Shown: positions 45,730 to 53,666 of the stretch, piece after piece
How positions within the stretch are numbered: the first letter of the stretch is position 1
How the letters are laid out: every line of letters begins with the position of its first letter
Assembly: GCF_000218545.1 (NCBI RefSeq)
Contig: NC_015671.1
Location: 248,001-312,000, forward strand
Length of the DNA stretch: 64,000 bases
Source of the DNA: Cellulomonas gilvus ATCC 13127
GTDB taxonomy: Bacteria; Actinomycetota; Actinomycetes; Actinomycetales; Cellulomonadaceae
Direction of reading: 5' to 3'
Translations under genes and position numbers: made by a program
The notes under the pieces: model-generated
What the model saw: only the letters and a program-made list of their open reading frames with translations
Told to the model about the DNA's origin: nothing
The model's database searches: none

Positions 45730-46326
45730 CTAGAGCCCGAAGGCGCCGCCTTCGACGAGGATGACGATGCCCAGGCCGATGAGGACCAGGGGGAACAGCA
45801 CGTGTTCCCAGCGCTCGAGGACTTCGGCGATGGGGCGTCGGGTTGCGACGTAGCGGGCGGCGAGGACGAGGACGGCGACCAGGGCGAGGAACACGACCGC
45901 GTAGGCGGCGATCGCGGCGAGGCCGACGGTGAGGAAGATGGGGACGTAGACGCCGATGTTGTCCCCGCCGTTGGCGAAGGTGACGGCGGCGACGGTCCAG
46001 ACGGCGACGGCCTTGCCGGGGTCGTCGTCATCGTCGTCGTCGCGGTTGCGCCAGGCCTGCCAGGCGGCGTGGAGGCCGAGGATCAGCGGGATGAGCCCGA
46101 AGTAGGGGATGGCGTCCTCGGGCAGGAAGGCGCTGGCGCCGAGCGCGACGAGGACGGACGCGATGAGGATGCCGCCGAAGCCGATGTACTGCCCGGCGAT
46201 GATCTTGGCGGTGGTGCCTGGAGCGCCGGCGCCGCGGGCGAAGAACAGCGACAAGACGATGATGTCGTCGATGTTGGTCACCAGGAACAGTCCGACCGCT
46301 TGGAGGGCGGCAACTGCCAGGTCCAT
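45730..46326 (-). CDS. cadD: Cadmium resistance transporter, CadD family (copy 2)
   Basis: 198 residues from ATG 46326, chosen because AAAGG stands 7 bases upstream (GTG 46332 is the alternative). Same layout as the copy at 20223-20825: TNIDDIIVLSLFFARG, FANGGDNIGVYVP, and an Asp-run loop (RNRDDDDDDDPG). No regulator is coupled to it. It lies downstream of the minus-strand methyltransferase pair. Confidence 0.88.
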   Translation of the reverse strand: MDLAVAALQAVGLFLVTNIDDIIVLSLFFARGAGAPGTTAKIIAGQYIGFGGILIASVLVALGASAFLPEDAIPYFGLIPLILGLHAAWQAWRNRDDDDDDDPGKAVAVWTVAAVTFANGGDNIGVYVPIFLTVGLAAIAAYAVVFLALVAVLVLAARYVATRRPIAEVLERWEHVLFPLVLIGLGIVILVEGGAFGL

Positions 46327-46388
46327 GGACACGCCTTTCGTTGTACTGGGGGTGGAGCAGCGCAGAGGTTGGTCTTGTCAGCGGCCCG

Positions 46389-47009
46389 CTAGCGGCGCAG
46401 GCGTCCGATCCAGGGGAGGAACCGCCCCACACGGGCGGCGTAGTGCGCATAGGCCTGGCCGTGCGTGGCGAGCAGGTGTGGTTCCTCGACGGCGCGGACC
46501 TGCATCTGGATGCCCGCGTGGACGACGACCAGACCGGACAGGGCCACGGCGTTCGCGGTGGTGAGGGCGAGCCCGGTGAAGGTGATGAGCGCTGCGGTGA
46601 AGATGGGGTTGCGCACGAGTGCGAAGGGCCCGGAGGTGACCAGGTCGGTGCGTTCGGTCGGGTCGACACCGATCCGCCAGGCGGTGCCCATGGCGAGCTG
46701 TGCCAGGTAGGTGGCCACGACCCCTGCGGCGGCCACGACGGCTGCTGCGGTCCGCAGGGACGGGGCGCTCAGTGCGGGGGCGACCGCGTCGAGGCCGAGG
46801 AGGTCGGCGACCGGTGCGGCGACGCCGACGAGGACCGACCCGGCGGCGCTGATCCGGTTGGCCCACCACTGCCGACTGCCCGCGGTGGCGGCCGCGAAGC
46901 GGAATCCGCTGTCCCCGGTGCGCCGGCGCTGCAGGGCCATGCGACCGACCCCGGCGAGCAGGGCCCACGTGGCGAACAGGGCCAGGGCGACGATGGCGTA
47001 GCCGCTCAC
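46389..47009 (-). CDS. Isoprenylcysteine carboxyl methyltransferase-like membrane methyltransferase
   Basis: 206 residues, about four to five TM helices. The ICMT/PEMT motif is at the C-terminal half: TDLVTSGPFALVRNPIF, then VRAVEEPHLLATHG and YAARVGRFLPWI. It would methylate a small lipid-soluble substrate with SAM. It overlaps the next methyltransferase by 4 bases. A direct link to metal detoxification is not established. Confidence 0.82.
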   Translation of the reverse strand: MSGYAIVALALFATWALLAGVGRMALQRRRTGDSGFRFAAATAGSRQWWANRISAAGSVLVGVAAPVADLLGLDAVAPALSAPSLRTAAAVVAAAGVVATYLAQLAMGTAWRIGVDPTERTDLVTSGPFALVRNPIFTAALITFTGLALTTANAVALSGLVVVHAGIQMQVRAVEEPHLLATHGQAYAHYAARVGRFLPWIGRLRR

Positions 47010-47623
47010 CGCGGCCCAGGCCTCGTGGTCGACGGTTTGACTGCGACGCCGATGACGAAGTCACCGAAGAACCGGGTCACGGCCGGTCGTGGCAGCGTGA
47101 AGCCGATCCGTGCGAGCTCGGCGAGGAACTCCTCGGCGCTGAACCGGTCGTGCTCGGGGTGCTCGAGGAAGGTGCGGTAGGACCACCGCTGCAGTGCGTG
47201 GCGGGTCACCTCCTCGAAGACGAACTGGCCGCCCGGGCGCAGCACGCGCGCGACCTCGGCGACCGCGTCGCGCCAGGCCGGCACGTGGTGGATGACCCCG
47301 AAGTCGACCACCGCGTCGACAGCGGCGTCGGCGAGCGGGAGCTCGCACGCGTCGCCGAGCTTGACGTCGACCCGGGTCGCGTACCGGGCCAGGCGACGCT
47401 GGGCGCGCTGCACCATCGCCGGGTCCAGGTCCAGCGCGGTCACGTGGGCGGCACCCATCCGCCGGAGGAGCAGCTCGGTCCCGACACCGCGCCCGCACCC
47501 GATCTCGACCACGTCGGCCTCGTCGAGCTCGGCGCCGAGCCGCTGCAGGAGCGGTACCTCGTAGGCTCGTTGCAGCCGGGCCCGGGCCGGGTTGTTCATC
47601 AGCATCGTCTCTGCCCGGTTCAT
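47006..47623 (-). CDS. Class I SAM-dependent methyltransferase
   Basis: 205 residues from ATG 47623 (a GTG six bases upstream is possible). Motif I VVEIGCGRGVGTELL, acidic loop ALDLDPAMV, motif II DAVVDFGVIHHVP, motif III RVLRPGGQFVFEEV. UbiE/ArsM-like fold, but the conserved Cys of arsenite methyltransferases are not seen. Coupled to the ICMT-like gene; divergent from arsR of cassette B across 60 bp. Confidence 0.85.
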   Translation of the reverse strand: MNRAETMLMNNPARARLQRAYEVPLLQRLGAELDEADVVEIGCGRGVGTELLLRRMGAAHVTALDLDPAMVQRAQRRLARYATRVDVKLGDACELPLADAAVDAVVDFGVIHHVPAWRDAVAEVARVLRPGGQFVFEEVTRHALQRWSYRTFLEHPEHDRFSAEEFLAELARIGFTLPRPAVTRFFGDFVIGVAVKPSTTRPGPR

Positions 47624-47672
47624 CAGCACGGCGCGTCCCCATCCCGTCTCGCAACCATCACTTCGCGCATGT

Positions 47673-47694
47673 ATCATCAGCGTATGCAGATGAT
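47673..47694 (+). promoter_or_regulatory. Putative ArsR operator over the start codon (cassette B)
   Basis: ATCATC (47673-47678) and GATGAT (47689-47694) form a perfect 6-bp dyad across the arsR ATG at 47684. The pattern CATC, ATGC, GATGAT is kept in cassette A. Confidence 0.5.
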
Positions 47695-48085
47695 TGCGCC
47701 AAGTTCTGATGTGGCGGACCGCGCTGCCTTGGCCCCTGCTGTCGCCCTGTTCCGCGGCCTGAGCGATCCCACCCGGCTGGCGCTGGTGCGCCGACTGGCA
47801 CTGGGCGAGGCACGCGTTGTGGACCTGTGCGCCGCGCTCGGGCTGGGCCAGTCGACGGTCTCCAACCACCTGGCCTGCCTGCGCGAGTGCGGCCTGGTCG
47901 ACTTCCGCCCGCAGAGCCGCGCATCGGTCTACCACCTCACGCGTCCGGAGCTGATGGATCTGCTGGTCGCAGCGGAGGGCCTGCTGGTGGCGACGGGGAA
48001 CGCCGTCGCGCTGTGCCCGACCTACGCAGCCCCCGCGGCTGACGACCACGACACGACCCCGGCACCCAAGGAGACGGCACGATGA
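47684..48085 (+). CDS. ArsR-family CmtR-like repressor (cassette B)
   Basis: 133 residues, close paralogue of 34623-35012. HTH GQSTVSNHLACLRECGLV; Cys65, Cys69 and Cys111 in the CmtR-like arrangement. Overlaps the P1B-ATPase start by 4 bases. First gene of the plus-strand cassette. Confidence 0.88.
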   Translation: MQMIAPSSDVADRAALAPAVALFRGLSDPTRLALVRRLALGEARVVDLCAALGLGQSTVSNHLACLRECGLVDFRPQSRASVYHLTRPELMDLLVAAEGLLVATGNAVALCPTYAAPAADDHDTTPAPKETAR

Positions 48086-50049
48086 GCGACGCGTGCGGCT
48101 GCAGCGACGACGAGACCACCCCCGCCGGCAAGGAGGCCGAGGAGCACGAGGCCGAGCGGCTGTGGGAGGTCAGCGAGCTGCGCTTCGCCGCGGTCGCCGG
48201 CGTCCTGCTCCTGGCCGGCCTGATCGCGGGGTCCATGGAGCAGCCCGCGGTCGCGTTGGTCCTGAACTGGGTCGCCCTGCTTGTCGGGGCGTGGACGTTC
48301 GTGCCGAGCACGTTGCGGCGGCTGGGCAAGGGCAAGATCGGCGTCGGGACGCTGATGACGATCGCCGCGATCGGCGCAGTCCTGCTGGGCGAGGTAGCCG
48401 AGGCGGCCGCGCTGGCGTTCTTGTTCTCGATCAGCGAGGGCCTGGAGGAGTACTCCCTGGCCCGCACCCGTCGAGGCCTTCGGGCGCTGCTGACCCTGGT
48501 ACCCGCGCAGGCCACGGTGCTGCGCAACGGGTCGGAGTCCACGGTGTCCCCCGCGGAGCTGCGGGTCGGGGATCTGATGCTGGTCAAGCCCGGCGAGCGG
48601 GTCGCCACCGACGGGCTGATCCGCACCGGCCGGACCGCGCTGGACGTCTCGGCCATCACCGGTGAGTCCGTGCCGGTGGAGGCCGGGCCTGGGCAGGCGG
48701 TGTACGCCGGGTCGATCAACGGCTCCGGTGTGCTGGAGGTCGAGGTCACCACCACGGCCGAGGACAACTCCCTGGCGCGGATCGTGCGCATCGTCGAGGC
48801 CGAGCAGTCCCGCAAGGGCCAGGCCCAGCGCCTCGCCGACCGCATCGCCAAGCCGCTGGTGCCTGGCGTGATGATCGCCGCCGCACTCATCGCCGTCGCC
48901 GGCAGCCTCCTGGGAGACCCCGGCACGTGGATCGAGCGGGCCCTGGTGGTCCTGGTCGCGGCCTCACCGTGCGCCCTGGCGATCTCCGTGCCGGTGTCCG
49001 TCGTCGCGGCCGTGGGAGCGGCGTCCAAGCAGGGCGTGCTGATCAAGGGCGGCGCGGCGGTCGAAGCACTCGGCGCCATCCGCGGAGTCGCGCTGGACAA
49101 GACCGGGACCCTGACCCGCAACGCCCCCGCCGTGGTGGCCGTCGTCGCGGCCCCCGGACACGCCCAGGACCGCGTGCTGGAGGTCGCCGCGGCCCTCGAG
49201 GCCCGCAGCGAGCACCCCCTGGCCCGCGCCATCCTGGCCGCCGTGCCGGCGGTCACCCCCGCGACCGACGTCGAAGCCGTGCCCGGCGCCGGCCTGACCG
49301 GCACCTTCGACGGTCGACCGGTCCGGCTCGGCCGACCCGGCTGGGTGCCGTCCGGCGTACTGGCCGACGAGGTGGAGCGGATGCAGCAGGCGGGTGCCAC
49401 CGCCGTCCTGATCGAGGAGGACGGGCAGCTGCTCGGTGCCGTCGCGGTGCGGGACGAGCTGCGCCCCGAGGCCGCGCAGGTCGTGGCCCAGCTGCGCCGC
49501 GACGGGTACCACGTCGCCATGCTCACCGGCGATAACACCCTGACCGCCACCGCCCTGGCCCGGGAGGTCGGCATCGACCAGGTGCATGCCGACCTGCGCC
49601 CGGAGGACAAAGCCGCACTGGTCGCCCAGCTGCGCAACCAGCGGCGCACCGCCATGGTGGGCGACGGCGTCAACGACGCCCCCGCCCTGGCGACCGCTGA
49701 CCTGGGGATCGCCATGGGTGCGATGGGTACCGACGTCGCGATCGAGACCGCCGACGTCGCGCTCATGGGCGAGGACCTGCGTCACCTGCCACAGGCGTTC
49801 GCCCACGCCCGCAGGGCCCGGCACATCATGCTGCAGAACGTCGGCCTGTCCCTGGCGATCATCGTCGTGCTCATGCCCCTCGCCCTGACCGGGGCCCTGG
49901 GGCTGGCTGCGGTGGTGCTCGTCCACGAGATCGCTGAGGTCGTCGTGATCGCCAACGGTGTCCGCGCCGGGCGCACCCGCCCCCTCCCGCACGCCGCCCC
50001 GACCGGGACGCCCGTTCCCCTCGAGCGTCCGGCACCGGTCGCCCGATGA
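48082..50049 (+). CDS. P1B-type metal-translocating ATPase, SPC class (cassette B)
   Basis: 655 residues. N-terminal Cys pair in SDACGCSDDE (C5, C7), actuator TGES (193-196), SPC (295-297), DKTGTLT with Asp339, then SEHPLA and GDGVNDAPAL, and VHEIAEVVVIANG near the end. Nearly the same protein as 32662-34626. Coupled to arsR before it and lspA after it by 4-bp overlaps, so all are made together when metal releases ArsR. Confidence 0.9.
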   Translation: MSDACGCSDDETTPAGKEAEEHEAERLWEVSELRFAAVAGVLLLAGLIAGSMEQPAVALVLNWVALLVGAWTFVPSTLRRLGKGKIGVGTLMTIAAIGAVLLGEVAEAAALAFLFSISEGLEEYSLARTRRGLRALLTLVPAQATVLRNGSESTVSPAELRVGDLMLVKPGERVATDGLIRTGRTALDVSAITGESVPVEAGPGQAVYAGSINGSGVLEVEVTTTAEDNSLARIVRIVEAEQSRKGQAQRLADRIAKPLVPGVMIAAALIAVAGSLLGDPGTWIERALVVLVAASPCALAISVPVSVVAAVGAASKQGVLIKGGAAVEALGAIRGVALDKTGTLTRNAPAVVAVVAAPGHAQDRVLEVAAALEARSEHPLARAILAAVPAVTPATDVEAVPGAGLTGTFDGRPVRLGRPGWVPSGVLADEVERMQQAGATAVLIEEDGQLLGAVAVRDELRPEAAQVVAQLRRDGYHVAMLTGDNTLTATALAREVGIDQVHADLRPEDKAALVAQLRNQRRTAMVGDGVNDAPALATADLGIAMGAMGTDVAIETADVALMGEDLRHLPQAFAHARRARHIMLQNVGLSLAIIVVLMPLALTGALGLAAVVLVHEIAEVVVIANGVRAGRTRPLPHAAPTGTPVPLERPAPVAR

Positions 50050-50594
50050 CCGTGACGACGGCGACCGCACGCCAGACGGGCGCGCGCGGCCCGGCGGGGC
50101 GACGCGTCGCAGCAGCCCTGGGGGTCACGCTGGTCGCCGCCGTCGACCTGGCCGCCAAGGCGTGGGCGGTCGCAGCGCTGCAAGACCGAGTCATCCCTGT
50201 GGGCCCGGTCGACCTGCGGCTGGCCTATAACCCCGGGGTCGCCTTCTCCGTCGGGGCCGGCGCGCCGACCTGGCTCGTGCTCACCGTCACCTCCCTCGTG
50301 ACTGCCGCAGTTGGCGTGGTCGCCTGGCGGACCGCCGCCGCCCCCTCGCGGGAGCGGCTGGCTGCCCTCGCCCTGGTCCTGGGTGGTGCAGTCGCGAACC
50401 TCGTCGACCGAGCCGGGGACGGGGTCGTCACCGACTACCTGCACAGCGGGTGGTTCCCGACCTTCAACCTCGCCGACACCGCCATCGTCATCGGCGCCGC
50501 GCTACTGGTGCTGACCGGCCTTCGGCACCTTGCGCCCGATGATGCCGAGCCCAGCACACGACCGAATCGCTCCGAGGGCGAGCGGTCGACATGA
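50046..50594 (+). CDS. lspA: Lipoprotein signal peptidase II (cassette B)
   Basis: 182 residues, four TM helices, catalytic Asp in GGAVANLVDRAGDG and FPTFNLADTAIV. Directly coupled to the TlpA lipoprotein gene that follows (4-bp overlap), which is an obvious substrate. Paralogue of 32135-32665. Confidence 0.92.
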   Translation: MTVTTATARQTGARGPAGRRVAAALGVTLVAAVDLAAKAWAVAALQDRVIPVGPVDLRLAYNPGVAFSVGAGAPTWLVLTVTSLVTAAVGVVAWRTAAAPSRERLAALALVLGGAVANLVDRAGDGVVTDYLHSGWFPTFNLADTAIVIGAALLVLTGLRHLAPDDAEPSTRPNRSEGERST

Positions 50595-51241
50595 GCGTCG
50601 GGGACGTGCCGGCGGTTCGGCGGCACGCGGTGCGCACCACCCCTGCCCGAGTCGGGCGCACGGCGCTCCGTGGCCTGCTCTTCGGGACGATCGCCGCGAT
50701 CTTCCTCGCCGGGTGCGCGTCGGCGGTGACCGGCGGGTGGACGGAGGACGGCAGCGAGGCGGGGTACGTCTCTGGGGATGGCACCGTGGCGATGTGGGAT
50801 GCCGCGGACCGCGGCGAGCCGGTGCGCTTGGTCGGCAAGGACTTCGCGGGCGCCGACGTGGACACCGGTGCATGGGCCGGTGACGTCGTGGTGATCAACA
50901 CCTGGTACGCGGCCTGCCCGCCGTGCCGGGCAGAGGCGCCTGACTTGGTCGCCGCCGCTACGGACTACGCCGACGAAGGGGTTCACTTCATCGGGATCAA
51001 CGGGACCGACGACGTCGGCGCTGCGCAGCCCTTCGAACGCAATTTCCAGATCCCCTACCCAAGCATCCACGACGCCGACGGGTCCGCGATCGCCGCCCTG
51101 CAGGGGCGGGTGCCGGTCGAGGCGGTTCCCACGACCGTGGTGCTGGACCGGCAGGCGCGGGTGCTGGGTCGCATCATCGGTCTCCTGGACCCGACCACCC
51201 TGCGTGAGCTGATCGACACCGCGCTGGCCGAGGCGCCGTGA
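50591..51241 (+). CDS. TlpA/ResA-like thioredoxin lipoprotein (cassette B)
   Basis: 216 residues. Unlike the cassette A protein it has a lipobox, FLAGC with Cys42, so it should be lipidated and cut by the adjacent LspA. Thioredoxin domain with WYAACPPC (C109, C112) and cis-Pro in EAVPTTVVLD. Receives electrons from CcdA encoded next. The long charged N-terminus (about 28 residues) before the TM core may be over-called, but no better start is seen. Confidence 0.9.
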   Translation: MSVGDVPAVRRHAVRTTPARVGRTALRGLLFGTIAAIFLAGCASAVTGGWTEDGSEAGYVSGDGTVAMWDAADRGEPVRLVGKDFAGADVDTGAWAGDVVVINTWYAACPPCRAEAPDLVAAATDYADEGVHFIGINGTDDVGAAQPFERNFQIPYPSIHDADGSAIAALQGRVPVEAVPTTVVLDRQARVLGRIIGLLDPTTLRELIDTALAEAP

Positions 51242-52008
51242 GCGGTGGGTTCTGGCAGGACCTGGCCAGCACGTTCCAGGAGACCGCCTTCTCCGGGCCG
51301 ATGCTCCTCGCGGTCCCTGTGGCGATCATCGCCGGAGTCGTCTCGTTCGCCTCACCCTGCGTGATCCCGCTGCTGCCTGGGTACTTCGCCTTCGTCACCG
51401 GAATGAGCGGTGCCTCCACAGGCCAACGGTCCAAGGCCGTCCTACTGACCGGCGTCGGCCTGTTCGTCCTGGGCTTCTCGGCGGTGTTCGTCCTCCTCGG
51501 AGTGACCTTCGGCTCCCTCGGGGTCGCGATACGGCCATGGCTCGCGGTCGTCATGCCCGTCATGGGTGCACTGGTCGTGCTCATGGGGTTGTCGTTCCTC
51601 GGGTGGATTCCCGGCCTACAACGCGAACGCCGCATCCACCTCGCCCCCCGCCAGGGACTGCTCGGCGCACCTCTCCTCGGTATCGTCTTCGGCCTCGGAT
51701 GGGCGCCCTGCATCGGGCCTACCTTGGCCACCGTGCTGTCGTTGTCCCTGAACGAGGCCAGCGCCCTGCGTGGGGCACTCCTGGCCGCGGCCTACGCCGC
51801 GGGTCTCGGGATCCCGTTCCTGCTGATCGCCCTAGGTGCGCACCGCTCCACCGCCGCGGTGACGTTCCTCCGCCAGCACCGGGTGGCGATCATGCGCATC
51901 GGCGGGGCGCTGCTGGTCGTGATCGGCATCGCCCTGATGACCGGGCTGTGGACCGCATGGACCCAGAGCCTCCAAGGGCTCATCGGAGGCTTCGTCACCG
52001 TGATCTGA
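51238..52008 (+). CDS. ccdA: CcdA-type thiol-disulfide transmembrane electron carrier (cassette B)
   Basis: 256 residues, six to seven TM helices. Redox Cys in SFASPCVIPLLPGY and GLGWAPCIGP. Coupled to tlpA by a 4-bp overlap. More diverged from its cassette A counterpart than the ATPases are from each other, so the two cassettes may have different histories at this end. Confidence 0.92.
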   Translation: MSGGFWQDLASTFQETAFSGPMLLAVPVAIIAGVVSFASPCVIPLLPGYFAFVTGMSGASTGQRSKAVLLTGVGLFVLGFSAVFVLLGVTFGSLGVAIRPWLAVVMPVMGALVVLMGLSFLGWIPGLQRERRIHLAPRQGLLGAPLLGIVFGLGWAPCIGPTLATVLSLSLNEASALRGALLAAAYAAGLGIPFLLIALGAHRSTAAVTFLRQHRVAIMRIGGALLVVIGIALMTGLWTAWTQSLQGLIGGFVTVI

Positions 52009-52054
52009 GCTCGACCCGACTGCCGGTACCGACGAACGAACGGACACCCCTGTC

Positions 52055-52924
52055 ATGCCGTCTGCCCCCAGGATGCGCCGAACGCGCCGTACGACCCTCG
52101 CTGTCGCTGCCGTCGTGGGGGCCCTAGCCAGCTGCTCGGCTCCCGCCATCGACCAGACCGATAGGGCCGCACAATCCCCGAGCGAGCAGGGCGTGCCAAG
52201 TGACCACGTGCACGGCGTCGCGTTCAACCCCGCCGACGACAAGGTCTACCTGGCCACCCACGACGGCCTATTCCGCTACGACGACACCGGCCCCGTCCGC
52301 GTCGGCCCGGTGATCGACCTGATGGGCTTCACCGTCGCCGGCCCAGACCACTTCTACGCCTCAGGGCACCCAGGGCCTGGCGTCGACATGGCCAATCCTG
52401 TCGGGCTGATCGAATCCACCGACGCCGGCGAGACCTGGTCGACCCTTTCGCGCGAAGGGCAGACCGACTTTCACACCCTCACCGCCTCCGCGGCCGGGGT
52501 CACGGGATTCGACGGAACTGCGGTGCTGAACACCACCGACGGACAGGCCTGGACCACCCTGTCACCCCCCGTCGCCACCTTCGCCCTCGCAGCCTCCCCA
52601 GACGGGACCACCCTGCTCACCACAAGCCAGTCCGGGCCCGCACGCTCCACCGACGGCGGCAAGACCTGGGCACTCGTCCCAGAAGCGCCACTGCTACAGC
52701 TCACCTTCTTCGCCGACGACCAGACCGTCGTCGGCGTCGCACCCGACGGGAACATGTTCCTCAGCACCGACGCCGGAACGACCTGGGCGGCGAAGGGCAC
52801 CGTCAGCGAAGCACCCGAAGCGGTCACGGCACGGAACCAACCTGACGGCCAGCTCGAGATCCTCGTCGTAATCGAGGACGCACTGCTCCGGTCCGTGGAC
52901 GGCGGGGAGACATTCACCAGCTGA
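52055..52924 (+). CDS. BNR/sortilin-like beta-propeller lipoprotein (F510_1955-type)
   Basis: 289 residues. Signal with lipobox ALASC (Cys about 28), then repeated propeller blades marked by BNR Asp-box motifs: ESTDAGETWST, NTTDGQAWTTL, RSTDGGKTWAL, LSTDAGTTWAA, RSVDGGETF. HVHGVAFNPADDKVYLATH opens the first blade. Though sometimes named a glycosyl hydrolase, no catalytic residues are seen. Last gene of cassette B, 46 bp after ccdA; another likely LspA substrate. Confidence 0.8.
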   Translation: MPSAPRMRRTRRTTLAVAAVVGALASCSAPAIDQTDRAAQSPSEQGVPSDHVHGVAFNPADDKVYLATHDGLFRYDDTGPVRVGPVIDLMGFTVAGPDHFYASGHPGPGVDMANPVGLIESTDAGETWSTLSREGQTDFHTLTASAAGVTGFDGTAVLNTTDGQAWTTLSPPVATFALAASPDGTTLLTTSQSGPARSTDGGKTWALVPEAPLLQLTFFADDQTVVGVAPDGNMFLSTDAGTTWAAKGTVSEAPEAVTARNQPDGQLEILVVIEDALLRSVDGGETFTS

Positions 52925-52984
52925 CACTGGCCCCGGGCACGCAAGAGCCGGACGTCGACCCGGCCACTCAGTGCGAGAAGAAAG

Positions 52985-53090
52985 CCGCCACGCAAGTCGC
53001 AAAGTCACAGAGCTACTTCCGCGAGTCGTGTATCACAACCCGTGTCCGCGAACTATGTAACAAACGCGGCGTTCACGTTACGCTGAGGAC
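52985..53090. other. AT-richer region upstream of the right resolvase, possible res site
   Basis: About 100 bases of clearly lower GC content directly precede the resolvase ATG, with GTAAC and GTTAC half-sites in opposite orientation (near 53057 and 53077). Resolvase genes usually have their res site here, but no defined repeat set is seen. Confidence 0.35.
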
Positions 53091-53657
53091 ATGGCCACGA
53101 TCGGATACGCCCGCGTCTCGACGCGCGAGCAGAACCCCGACGGTCAGACCGACGCGCTCGAAGCGGCCGGCTGCGACAAGATCTTCGTCGAGCACGCTTC
53201 CGGCACCCTGGCGAAGCGACCCGCGCTGAGCGATGCTCTCGGTTACCTGCGGGAGGGGGACTCGCTCGTCGTGACGAAGCTCGACCGGCTTGGCCGATCC
53301 GTCCGCAACCTCAAGCAGATCGCCGACGAGCTACAACGGCGCGGAGTGGGCCTTCGGGCGCTGTCCCAGGGCATCGATACGACCACACCGGGCGGGAGGT
53401 TGTTCTTCCATATGCTCGCCGCCATCGCCGAGTTCGAGCACGACCTCATCGTGGAGCGCACGCACGATGGCCTCGCGGCGGCGCGAGCTCGGGGGCGCAA
53501 GGGCGGCCCGAAGTTCAAGATGACGCCGACGAAAATCCGGCAGGCCCGCGCGATGTATGACGAGGGCGCGCACACCGTGCAAGAGATCGCCGACACTTTC
53601 GGGGTATCCCGGCCCACGATCTACCGGCACCTGGCCGAGCACGTCGAGCGAGCCTGA
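53091..53657 (+). CDS. Serine recombinase (resolvase) of the right Tn module
   Basis: 188 residues. Catalytic Ser in IGYARVSTREQ (residue 10), TKLDRLGRSVRN, EFEHDLIVERTHDGL, and a C-terminal HTH (HTVQEIADTFGVSRPTIYRHL). A different protein from the left resolvase at 18131-18709. It reads outward and is followed by a tniA fragment 9 bp downstream, the mirror image of the left module. Confidence 0.9.
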   Translation: MATIGYARVSTREQNPDGQTDALEAAGCDKIFVEHASGTLAKRPALSDALGYLREGDSLVVTKLDRLGRSVRNLKQIADELQRRGVGLRALSQGIDTTTPGGRLFFHMLAAIAEFEHDLIVERTHDGLAAARARGRKGGPKFKMTPTKIRQARAMYDEGAHTVQEIADTFGVSRPTIYRHLAEHVERA

Positions 53658-53666
53658 CGAGGGATC

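Noticed and set aside
45640..45732. An RLWAGID-like peptide resembling the start of IS110 transposases
   Set aside because: It ends at a stop after about ten residues, has no ribosome-binding site and no flanking IS sequence.
47006..47623. Calling the methyltransferase an arsenite methyltransferase (ArsM)
   Set aside because: The conserved Cys residues of ArsM are not visible; only the general SAM fold is supported.
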